This document shows, one piece after another, positions 55,222 to 64,000 of a stretch of 64,000 nucleotides of DNA. This stretch comes from Mesostigma viride (Eukaryota; Streptophyta; Mesostigmatophyceae; Mesostigmatales; Mesostigmataceae). Position numbers and translations under genes: made by a program. Below the pieces are notes generated by a model. The model searched no databases. It was not told the origin of the DNA and saw only the letters and a list, made by a program, of their open reading frames with translations. The DNA lies in contig RPFO01000076.1 in assembly GCA_009746045.1 (NCBI GenBank), positions 2,146,479 to 2,210,478 of the forward strand, in the 5' to 3' direction. How positions within the stretch are numbered: the first letter of the stretch is position 1; every line of letters begins with the position of its first letter.

Positions 55222-55387
55222 GATGTACTACAAGCTGTCTTAGCAAACACCTGAGTAAAGCAGCAAAAGAAAGTATGTACAAAACTGTCGACTATTGCCG
55301 CCTGCACCGGTGTCGCCGCCGCCCCCGCGAAACGCCGTTGAAAAGTCGACTAAACGCCGACGAGCACTGGAAAAATGGCCGACGTTT

Positions 55388-56137
55388 TTAGTAGTCAAGG
55401 CCCCGAAAATCACAGTACTCATATCCAAACTCGGGATCCTCCATGCCTGGCGTGTGAGCCGGACCCGCACCGGTATGGATCAAAACCGGTGTATTCGCCG
55501 GGTTTTGCGTCGGGTCAAAAATCGCAATGCGCCGACGCGCGACGAGGCGAAGAGGATGCGTAAAGATGGAAAGAAGCTCCCAGCCCGCTGGGATCCACTC
55601 ACGCAAAGCCGAGAGAAATGCCACCAGGTTTATGAGGACCTGGCACTCGCGAGTGCGAACGCCGCGAGTGAGCAGCGAAAGCAACGCGAGGTCTTGAAAC
55701 AAATTTGTAGTGACCACCGGCGCGCCCCCCGTGCGCGTCGAGGCCCAGTTTTGTAAGTTGCGCTGATACCCGGTGAGTGACGAAATGGCGTTATCCACCT
55801 CCTCAATGGCGGTGGTGACCTCGTTCACCGAACGCAGGCCTCCGCGGACCTGGACCGTAAAAGCCGAAAGAATATTTCGGATTTGGTCTAATGGACCACG
55901 CATCGCCGGCACCAGCTGCGGCAGGCGGGGGTCTTCGGGAAAATCTCCCAGCAACGGGAGCGCTGCTCGCTGTCCACGATGCAATTCGTCGAGTGAAATC
56001 GTGACCTCGTCAAGGAGAGCTTGCCACGATGGAGCAGCCGGCCTTGGCTCACGCGGACGTGGAGCCGGTAATGGATCTGCCGGCGGAGCAGCTACTTCCT
56101 CATCGGTAGGAATGCGGAAGTCTTCGGAATTCGGCAT
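55388..56137 (-). CDS. Element I ORFx upstream of gag, unknown function
   Basis: A 249-codon ORF starts at ATG 56137 (MPNSEDFRIPTDEE), 28 nt inside the 5' LTR, and ends at 55388, 166 nt before gag. A Pro-rich segment (PPADPLPAPRPREPRPA) is followed by helices with a heptad-like pattern (LDQIRNILSAFTVQVRG, VTTAIEEVDNAISSL). No zinc finger or enzyme motif is seen. It occupies the place of gag in Element II and may be an extra structural protein or a matrix-like part. The intact frame beside an intact gag suggests use. Confidence 0.6.
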   Translation of the reverse strand: MPNSEDFRIPTDEEVAAPPADPLPAPRPREPRPAAPSWQALLDEVTISLDELHRGQRAALPLLGDFPEDPRLPQLVPAMRGPLDQIRNILSAFTVQVRGGLRSVNEVTTAIEEVDNAISSLTGYQRNLQNWASTRTGGAPVVTTNLFQDLALLSLLTRGVRTRECQVLINLVAFLSALREWIPAGWELLSIFTHPLRLVARRRIAIFDPTQNPANTPVLIHTGAGPAHTPGMEDPEFGYEYCDFRGLDY

Positions 56138-56165
56138 GATCGTGAAAAGGCGATCGAGTAATACG

Positions 56166-56783
56166 AGTTGTGAGAGGGTTGCACAGAATTCCGCCATGGT
56201 TCTTGCAGGAATGTTGCCTTTATTATGAATAAGGAACACAGACGTAAGTCACGTCACTTCCAAGACTGCACGCAGCACAGGCGACAGGGTCGCAGTGCCA
56301 AGAGAACGTGCACGCAAGAACTAGCGTCCCGGTGCTACCAAGTCACACATATAGGTTGCTAGGGACGCGTCCAAGTATTCAGCTGCACTGTCACAGCTGA
56401 ACTGTCAATCAATTGATTACACAGACTCTGGCACGTCTTTGGCGCGCAGATCTATCAATTGTCCATACGGCTAGTCCTGTGGACCTATCCGTACGCTGCT
56501 CGATCAGCATCAATTGTCTCATAGGTCCTGGCGCGCTACAGCGCGCCTACCTATCAATTGACCATCAAGTCCTGTACAAGTCCTGTCAACGTCCTGCGGA
56601 CTATCAAAGTGACACTTGTACATCCTGTGTCCGTACGCGCCCACAGTGGCGCGCCGGGTACTGTCGGCACAGCCTAGGAAACGTCATAACTTTTACGTTC
56701 CTTAACCAAATGAGGCGTTCAAGGTGCCGTTGGAAAGAGCGTAACAATCTCTATCCATCTAACGTAAATCCTTTACGTTAACT
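56166..56783 (-). repeat. Element I 5' LTR
   Basis: 618 nt; pair of 17223-17844. AGTT...AACT termini. The next internal bases (minus strand) are CGTATTACTCGATCG, not TGG. Confidence 0.93.
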
Positions 56784-56826
56784 TTACCTTGTGCCGCATT
56801 CTTGCAAACATCATTCTCATTCTCAA
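56784..56826 (+). repeat. end of Element III 5' LTR (right of the Element I insertion)
   Basis: The 43 nt end with CATTCTCATTCTCAACT. The next bases CGTACTCAAAAGC resemble the post-LTR bases of Elements I and II (CGTATTAC, TGTATTC), and gag ATG follows 25 nt later. Confidence 0.45.
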
Positions 56827-56851
56827 CTCGTACTCAAAAGCTGCTATTTAC

Positions 56852-57855
56852 AATGGCTCGCGGCTCCCGTTCCGACACGGACGCCATTCAGTCGACTGGC
56901 AATGGTGCCAATGCTTACAAGGAGCTGTGACAGCACGAACTGGTGGTTCGCATGCTGCCAGAGCCGTTGGCCGACAAGGCTACGGACAAGGAAAACCGTG
57001 ACTTTGTCTGGGCAATCAAGGCCTGGTGGGAGGAGAAAGTCCGCACGGTAGTGAAGACTCCCGCGTAGATTTTTCGGATCTTGCGGGGGGCTCCACTGGC
57101 CAGCAAAGGGCCGCAGGCGGTGCGGGACCTGATTCGGATCGCCCAGGAGAAGGCATGGGACTGGAATCAGTTCCTTGAGCGGCTCACTGAGCTTCTCGCG
57201 CCGACAGGGCTGGTGAAGTCCATCAAGGACGTCATGCAGATTCTGACGTTCGAAGTGTCAGGTGACACTGCCAAGGCCACGCTGGCCTTCGAGCGGATGC
57301 TAGAAGAAACCAATCTAAAATTTGCTGATGATTTTTCGGTGGTCCTGTTCTTGGGCAAGGCCCTTGGCAGCGGTGCTATGTCAGAAAGCACCGTGCAGAG
57401 TCTGGCGTCCGTCCTGACCAAGGAGAAGCTATGCTCCTGTTTTCTCCCCACGGGCCCCGCGGCCCGTTGCTAGCCAGGGTAGAAGTCCGCAGGTGGAGGT
57501 TATTGGTCCTGAGGATAGCCGCTACACTACCGCCTCGTCTGCCATTACAGTAGAGGACAGCTCGGATGAGGATTACATCCCCATCTTGCGGTTGGGGGAT
57601 GATGCAGACAATATTTGTTTAAACTTTTGTGTAATTATTTTTCTAATGAGATTAGCATAGTACTCCGTGGCATGCCTTTGCGCATGACACGCAAGTACTT
57701 ACTTACTTACTTAATAAGGAGAAGCTGGCAAGCAAGGCTGCTGCTTTCGCCTGCATCCGCGAGATCATGGCGCTCGGTGGCGCTGCTCAGGAGCTGCCCG
57801 GCAAGGGTGCCGTGAAGCCGACGCCAGCAGTCAATGTCCATGTTCCCAAGAAAAG
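56852..57855 (+). pseudogene. gag: Element III gag, N-terminal part (stops, two insertions)
   Basis: ATG 56852 opens MARGSRSDTDAIQST, resembling the Element II gag start. The frame meets TGA (56927-56929) and TAG (57066-57068) but is otherwise coding-like: DFVWAIKAWWEEKVRTV, KAWDWNQFLERLTELLAP, FADDFSVVLFLGKALGSG. A 284-nt insertion with an 11-bp target duplication interrupts it at 57432; coding resumes as KLASKAAAFACIREIMALGG and is cut again near 57855 by a TIR element. Its zinc-knuckle end lies at 59590-59883. Confidence 0.75.
57432..57715 (+). mobile_element. short retroposon with (ACTT)n tail and 11-bp TSD
   Basis: AAGGAGAAGCT at 57421-57431 and 57716-57726 flanks 284 nt that end in ACTTACTTACTTACTTAAT. 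Removing it restores the gag frame. The body contains a coding-like stretch (VEDSSDEDYIPILRLGDD), so it may be the 3' end of a LINE or a captured gene transcript. Confidence 0.75.
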
Positions 57856-59588
57856 TCCTTATTTTAGGACCAGTTTGAATTAAAAAATATATGCACAAAC
57901 ATCAAATTTTGACCCTGGCATTTTTACCACTGACAGATAACACACTTTTTGAATTTTGGACAAAAACCTGGGTTTAAATAATTACATTTAGTGCCTGAAT
58001 GGACCCTGGCCCATGGCAGGCCTCAAACCGCGAATTTGGTCAAAATGAGAATTTAGGACCAATAGGACCAATTAGTGTCAACGCATGACCATGCTATCCA
58101 CACGGTCCCTTGAGCATCTTACAAGCGCTAGGGGACCCTACGAGGCCTTGGGATGGCGGGGCAGCGTATAACAAGGCCATACCCTGCTGTGGCTGCCACT
58201 ATATATACGCGTGCTTAACGGTGTCACAGATGGTGCAGGTAATGCAATATACGGTTGCATGGTTGCTGAGGTTGCCCGGCTTGAACATGGCCCACCCCTT
58301 GCGGTAAACTTTCTCTAAGCATATGCCAAACCTTCTTTGACATCACGGACATGCTGGCCACCACCCAGCGATGAAAAAACATTGCATTTGCATTGCAACT
58401 AACACATGAATGCAGCCAAATCAAGTTACAGAACAACGTTGTGCTAACATGCAACGCTTTGTGAGCGAATTCAGGGTGCATGTAACACGTAAACCATATT
58501 GTATATACTGTCTGAGAACACCCTGAACGACTGCAGGCCATAGGACCATGGTTTATAACTAACACATGAGTAAAACTGCTCTTACGCATGTGTGTTTTAG
58601 CTGCAGCGGACGACGAAGATAAAGACGTAAAAAATTGTATGACGTAAACCAACTATGTGTGACAGCTATGTGCACAGAGAGCGTCCCCTCTTTTTAGGCA
58701 TAGCTTACTGACTCAAAACACCACGACAGCGTTGCCAGTTACACTCATGATCTAGGGCACCCCGGCACGTACCTGCTACTTACGTCGCCTCATTCCAGAT
58801 GGTTGCAAAAAAGTCGCTGAAATCCGCAGCGAGGTCAGCTTTCCGAGAGCTGAGCGCACCAAAGCTGGCCAACCGGTTCGAAAATGATATAAACCACGCT
58901 TGTGCTGCGTTCTAGGTCCAAGAAATACCGAAAGTGAAGACCTATAAGGTGCGCTCGCTGCCCAGCCTGAACGTCCCTAAAACATGGTCGACAATGGAAA
59001 TCGGGCAAGAATATCACGGCCCAGGCGCTCCCATGTCAAATACTCCGTTTATAAACTCCAGACTATAATCAAAATCGTCCACAAAAATTTCCTGGCTTGA
59101 TTCGCACCACCATTGCTAATACACTAACATGTTTGTGCCAAAATCGACCCTCCGCGAGCAGGCGATCTGCGACCCATTTGTGTTGTGCCGCTGTGCTACA
59201 GCGCTACACATAAAAACTTGCGCAGAAAATTTCACAGCCTTTAAGCATAACTAACGACCTTTCGTTTTTGCTACTGGGCGCCCGAAATGATAAACGCACG
59301 TGAAAACGCCGGCCACGATTGTCAGGTCGCCATATCCACCTCAGATCATTCCCGCACCCACTTTTTCGCTCCAAAATCGGTTATATTTTTGGTCGAGGTA
59401 CCTACTTTCCCGCCATTATACCCGGTACCCGGGTACGGAATCCGGGTACCATGTGCCGGTACCATGGGTCGGGTACATCATGCCGGGTACGGTCCACATG
59501 GGGTACGGTCCATATAGTGACCCCCCCCCCCGGTACCTCGGTTATAGTAAATTGGTCCTTAATTTAGGACAAAGTCCTAAATTAAGGA
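57856..59588. mobile_element. TIR-bounded insertion in Element III gag, no coding capacity
   Basis: The left end TCCTTATTTTAGGACCA and the right end (reverse complement TCCTTAATTTAGGAC) are inverted. The right end is itself a perfect palindrome of 17-nt arms around AAA. Removing about 1.73 kb joins two gag parts in frame. A target duplication is not evident. The interior has no recognised ORF; it contains a GGTACCGGGTAC-type palindromic array at 59398-59540. Confidence 0.55.
59398..59540. repeat. array of degenerate GGTACCGGGTAC motifs
   Basis: At least ten overlapping GGTAC/GTACC units with variable spacers, ending in a 13-C run. It is analogous in style to the GTTACCGG and GTTCGGGT arrays but based on another palindromic core. 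Confidence 0.75.
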
Positions 59589-59589
59589 C

Positions 59590-59883
59590 CGTGGGAGGCT
59601 TAACATCAATGCCGATGGCCCTGCCATCAGGGCCGTTTTTGGCGCCGGTGACGGGCGCCTGAAGTGTCCTCGCTGCCAGGGGACTGGTCACACCCGGGAG
59701 ACCTGCAAGGCCAACAAGGCTTTCCCGTTGGGGACGAACCTGTGTGGCAAGTGCCACAAGCCAGGGCACAAGGCCCGGTTTTGCAAGTCGCGGACTGCTG
59801 CCAACCAGGCGGACAATGTTGGCAAGGCTGGGCCTATTAGGCGCCAGCGGTTCACGTGGGTGCGCAATGCTCAGGAAAACTGA
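59590..59883 (+). pseudogene. gag: Element III gag, C-terminal part with two CCHC knuckles
   Basis: Open frame after the TIR element. Two canonical knuckles, CPRCQGTGHTRETC and CGKCHKPGHKARFC (both C-x2-C-x4-H-x4-C), then a basic tail and stop TGA at 59881. The integrase frame starts in another phase and overlaps by about 28 nt across GGAAAACTGA, suggesting a -1 or +1 frameshift for Gag-Pol in this element. Confidence 0.8.
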
Positions 59884-60269
59884 AGGCCCCAGGGCAGGAC
59901 AGCGCTATGGAGCATAGGAGGCTCCTGGCAGTAGACGATGTAGGCAGTTTTATGGCCGATGCTGCGGATGTTAAGGCAATATCAAACTTGATCAATACAG
60001 ATCCAATTTTCAAGTATGCCTGTGCGTCTCGGTTTCACATCTTCTTTGGCCATGGAACAAACGCTTACAAGTTTGCTAGGGCTTTTGGTGGGGCGCCAAT
60101 GCTGGAAGCATGTCGTGAGTGTTACGAAAATTGTCCACAACAATGTCAATCGTCGGGCCCCAAGCCTCCTCGCCACCATGCAAAGCATCCACCTGCGAGA
60201 AAGGGGGAAATCGTAGGTGATGTGCTGTTCTGGGCACACATGCCATACTTTATTGCAATAGATAGATAT
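59856..60269 (+). pseudogene. pol: Element III integrase, N-terminal part
   Basis: The frame overlaps the end of gag. It has the zinc finger as HIFFGHGTN with CRECYENCPQQC, then the start of the core (GEIVGDVLFWAHMPYFIAIDRY) with the first catalytic aspartate. It is cut at 60269 by the composite insertion and resumes at 62416. Confidence 0.8.
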
Positions 60270-62415
60270 TATGACACTTGAGCTCCCAAGAAAACCAGCA
60301 TTTGATTGAAAACAATGAGTAGAGCCCCTGCCAAAGGCAGGTTTAAGTAGTCATCTCGTCTCCCTCGCATGCAGGAGCAAGAGCCCCCCAAGGGTGGGAT
60401 GGGTGGGAAGAAACAATTACGGGTCACAACCCGCCGACCATGCTTATCAAGCCTACCGTCAAAATGGAAAACGGCAAAACCAGAAATATCCTAACGCTGA
60501 CAATTTAATAATTCAGCCAGCCAGCTCATCTGTCACACCTCTGAGCTGTCAGGCCATGTGTACTCTTCGAATGCAACCCTGAACACACTACCCAACCAAG
60601 CAGCACACCAATCAATTGGTGAGTGCTGGTTACATCAGATTTTATTACAGCTTTTTGACGCAACTTCCGTCAGCATTCCACACATGGCCGGCCGTTCAAA
60701 CAAACGGCGCCTGACTTACAAAAGGTAAAGCTAGTTGCCAGTAGGATTCCCCGGTAAACAACAAGCCGTCCCCATTCGTCTAACAAGCCTCTCTGCATGT
60801 ACAGCCACAAGGTTGTGGCGGCCCTTTCTTTCCCGCATTCTGTTTAATAAACTATTTTCAGAGAAATCCGATTATGACACTTGAGCTCCCAAGAAAACCA
60901 GCATTTGATTGAAAACAATGAGTAGAGCCCCTGCCAAAGGCAGGTTTAAGTAGTCATCTCGTCTCCCTCGCATGCAGGAGCAAGAGCCCCCCGATCCACC
61001 CCAGTCCCTGGCGCCATTGCCCTCCTCCCCCGCACTGTCGCCGTTCAGGAAACAAAACTTGATAGGATCACTGTTGCCCCAATATTAACAGTGAACAAAG
61101 AAAAGAAGAAGAATCCCCCCCCCTCTTCCAGGCAGCCTCGAGGGTAGCCGCTTCCATAAAAAGACCACAAAGTGGGGCGTGTCGCAACATCTCCTTCATG
61201 GCGACTCAGCCCGCACAAGGCTATATAATAACCCCCTAAGGGGCCCGACGATAAAAGGTTAGCGAATCCGCGGAGCCGCCTCAGCAAAATATTATTCCAG
61301 ATAAAAACCCAGAAAATTCGCATTCCGACGCCACCAGGGTTTGAACCGCTACCTGCCGGGTGCTGAGCAGGGAGAGACGACAAGGCCAGGCACTGCCACT
61401 GCCAGCCGAGACGCCTTTCCGATACTCGGTTCCTTTTGTGGGAATTTTGCAAATATATTTTCTTCCGGAACGCAAGAAATTAGCCGGCCGCGCGTCACCC
61501 TTATATCCCTCGCTGGCCCATAGCAAAAAAGGGCCGCGCACCAAGCCGAAGGCAGCGCCATGCAGCGCCCTAGGCTGTGGGCCGCTGACTGACTACCAGC
61601 GCAGTCTCATGGAATCCAAATTAATCTATTGACCTTCGCTCAGTTTCCACATTAGCTGCGGACTTCTTAGTCGACATGATTGGCTCCGCTGCTGGAATTA
61701 CCAGCAGCCGGGGCGGGGCGCCTAGCCTACTTTCTATGACCACCGAGACGCTGCCCAGCAAGGTGCCAACCAGAACCACTTGGCACATTGGTAACGCGAA
61801 ATTTCCGTTCCGTTCAAACCGCCCCTACCTGCCGTGAAGTCGCAAAGCCCGCGACTTCATAGCAGGCAAGGACGGGGTCTTTGCCTAATTTTCTTTAGCC
61901 CCGCCGCCATAGCAGCGAGGCCGCTCATACTGCTTCAGTGAGCACATTCAAAGAAACAATTACGGGTCACAACCCGCCGACCATGCTTATCAAGCCTACC
62001 GTCAAAATGGAAAACGGCAAAACCAGAAATATCCTAACGCTGACAATTTAATAATTCAGCCAGCCAGCTCATCTGTCACACCTCTGAGCTGTCAGGCCAT
62101 GTGTACTCTTCGAATGCAACCCTGAACACACTACCCAACCAAGCAGCACACCAATCAATTGGTGAGTGCTGGTTACATCAGATTTTATTACAGCTTTTTG
62201 ACGCAACTTCCGTCAGCATTCCACACATGGCCGGCCGTTCAAACAAACGGCGCCTGACTTACAAAAGGTAAAGCTAGTTGCCAGTAGGATTCCCCGGTAC
62301 ACAACAAGCCGTCCCCATTCGTCTAACAAGCCTCTCTGCATGTACAGCCACAAGGTTGTGGCGGCCCTTTCTTTCCCGCATTCTGTTTAATAAACTATTT
62401 TCAGAGAAATCCGAT
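60270..62415 (-). mobile_element. second composite insertion with split direct repeats, no TSD
   Basis: Direct repeats: 60270-60389 equals 60873-60992 (120 nt each), and 60408-60872 equals 61951-62415 (465 nt each). A unique interior of 958 nt lies between 60993 and 61950. Read on the minus strand the order is A1-int-B1-A2-B2, as in the insertion at 44851. An 18-nt G-rich strip separates the two repeat types in the short half. Removal rejoins Element III integrase in frame without a duplicated base. The left flank ends AT, and the internal junction and right end also carry AT. No enzyme is encoded. The strand is set by analogy with the first composite. Confidence 0.72.
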
Positions 62416-64000
62416 GCTCACAACGTAGCTGTAGTTCCTTTGCGTCATATGGAAGCCGCCGACCTGGCAGAAGCCATTGATGTCTCTTCGTCCTTTTTCT
62501 CACCACTCGAGTCAATATAGATGGACAGGCAGTTCGCGTGTCTAGAGGGCCAGCCTGGATTTGAATGCCTCAAGACAGTTGGGCGTGAGGACCACACTGG
62601 TCAGGGTATAGTGGAGCGTGCTGTGCAAGAATTCAAGCAAGCTGCACGGAGACAAGGTGATGCATCCCTTTCAGCATACCCAGCCCGCCTCATGTGGGCG
62701 TTGCGGATTTGTGCATGCCTTAATCGGCGTGTGTTGTTGTCCATTCCTTCTCGCAATGTGGTGATAACAGCTGAGGGATTGCAGCACGGCCACTACCCAC
62801 CAGAGATAGAAGAGGAGTGGGCACGCCATTTGCAGGGTAGATTTGCCAACCTGGTACGAAGGGATACACGTAGGCCGGTTACCGCCTATAGTGTAGGAGA
62901 CCTGGTTTGGGTGCATAAAGAGGGCCCCTTTGTAAAGAGGGGACAGTGGAATGGTCCAGCCACGGTAGTGTCCGTGGATGGGAGTGTGCGCAAGGCCGTT
63001 GTTTCCTTGCAGGACAAGCAACACCACATCCCGTGGAGCAAGCTCAAGCACTATCAACCGAACACAAGTGCGTGGGAGCGCCTTCTGCACTACTACGAGG
63101 ACGCGGACAACTTCTTGCGGCCTCCACCAGGTGACGTGATTGCCCCTCTTTTACCCATGCCTGCCTCTGACCCTATGCAAATGTCTGCCGAAGCTCGGGA
63201 GGTAGAGGACGATGAGCATGTTGAGGAGGACGGTGATCTGGTGGCACCTGCTGCAGATGTGCAGAGCTTAGCTCGCGAGCCCCCTGCTGACCTGCGCGAG
63301 GGTAGTAGGGAGGGCATTACCCCTGCCGTTAGCCAGGGTCCGGCTGCCGTTAGTCAGCCTCGCCGGGGTGGTGGGTTGCTCAGCAAGATTGTTCTAGGGC
63401 TGCGCCGGGACAATAACATGGGGTTAGGCTCCCTTCGCCGCCCACCACAGACTGCAGGCGTCCCCCCTCAGCTGGGCCCGAGCACTGCAGTCATCTCTTC
63501 CTCGTTAACCGCTAGGGCGCTGAATTGTGGGTTCCTCATTGATACCCAGGCCCAGGTCTCTATTATCAGGGCCAATTGTGTAGACTTTCCTTTGCTGCCC
63601 TCTCATTGGACTCAGGTCACTGATTTTGCTAGGTCAGGGTCCTACAAGGTCCTGGGGGAATTTCCCTTTACCATACTCGGCGCAGACACGCCCATGTGTG
63701 TGGTAGAGGGGTATGATGGGCCCGCCTTATTAGGGCAGCCGTTCTTGACGCTACCCGGGGTTACAGTGAGCAGCACACAGCTGTCCCGAGCGGGGTTTGG
63801 CTGCATGCGATTGAATAATTTTTCCCTCGATGTCGCTGCTCGGGGTCTCTCATTGCCTATGGTGGCTGCCATGAAAGGGGTAGAGTACAAGGATTCTGAA
63901 TTGCCTCCTGCACGCGATCTTCTCACCCCTAAAGCCCTCACCCCTGACAGTTTGGGGATTAGCTTCCACGATGTTGCCACTGAAAGCCCCATGTCCTTCC
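62416..64000 (+). pseudogene. pol: Element III integrase remainder, protease (pol continues off the window)
   Basis: After the composite insertion the core continues (VAVVPLRHMEAADLAEAIDV), meets one in-frame TAG at 62518, and goes on from ATG 62521 without a stop to the window edge. Next come the second aspartate (MDRQFACLEGQPGF), the glutamate block (HTGQGIVERAVQEFKQ) and a C-terminal part VGDLVWVHKEGPFVKRGQW. A Pro/Glu-rich linker leads to the retropepsin-like domain: LIDTQAQVSII (about 63537-63569) and GPALLGQPF. RT should lie beyond 64000. The domain order again is integrase then protease. Apart from the stop, which replaces a codon where Element II has leucine, this part is intact. Confidence 0.85.

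Noticed and set aside
58224-58652. 142-codon minus-strand frame inside the TIR insertion
   Set aside because: No recognisable domain and no support from splice sites beyond one possible acceptor.
61330-61400. tRNA-like B box (GGTTTGAACC) and another near 18500 (AATCGAACCCC)
   Set aside because: No A box at correct spacing and no cloverleaf can be drawn; chance matches or decayed SINE parts at most.

Overview
The window looks like repeat-rich nuclear DNA of a eukaryote. It holds LTR retrotransposons, LINE-type insertions with target-site duplications, terminal-inverted-repeat elements, long microsatellites and plausible GT-AG introns. There are no operons, rRNA or tRNA genes, and I found no intact ordinary host gene. 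The chromovirus Gypsy element and the element with split direct repeats would suit a green alga or another photosynthetic protist, but I cannot name the species from sequence alone.

Positions 1 to about 16.7 kb are a mosaic. They carry a GGC tract, a SWIM zinc-finger transposase fragment (2.7-3.2 kb), an 0.8 kb inverted-repeat pair, a (CGCACA)n array, two adjoining arrays of degenerate palindromic motifs (6.9-8.3 kb) and a decayed intron-containing gene (8.6-10.2 kb). Two LINE-type insertions follow, each with a perfect 13-bp target-site duplication: one has reverse transcriptase plus a PD-D/E-like nuclease (10.6-12.8 kb), the other has ORF1 only (13.1-14.6 kb). A 456-nt pure-purine (GGGA)n tract closes this part.

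From about 16.7 kb to the right edge the window is one nested stack. Element III (plus strand, leaving the window at 64000) is split by Element I (17223-56783, minus). Element I is split by a tandem TIR element (20527-23045) and by Element II (23514-52669, minus, 5-bp TSD). Element II is split by a 23-kb CACTA-like TIR element (27470-50467). That element contains a deleted Copia element (33728-38258, 5-bp TSD) and a chromovirus Gypsy element (38398-50030, 5-bp TSD). The Gypsy integrase is itself split by a composite insertion (44851-47182). Element III's gag and integrase are interrupted by three further insertions.

Elements I, II and III are one lineage and the most interesting content. In all three a retropepsin-like domain lies after the integrase. 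In the two that are complete within the window, the pol order is integrase, protease, reverse transcriptase, RNase H, which is neither the Copia nor the Gypsy order. The two with visible LTRs have AGTT...AACT termini, and none of the three has a TGG-type primer site. Each links gag to pol differently: fused, in-frame UGA, or overlapping frames. Two composite insertions with A1-int-B1-A2-B2 layout and no target duplication look like non-autonomous split-direct-repeat (PAT/Ngaro/kangaroo-type) elements. LTR pairs differ by only a few bases, so the stack is young.
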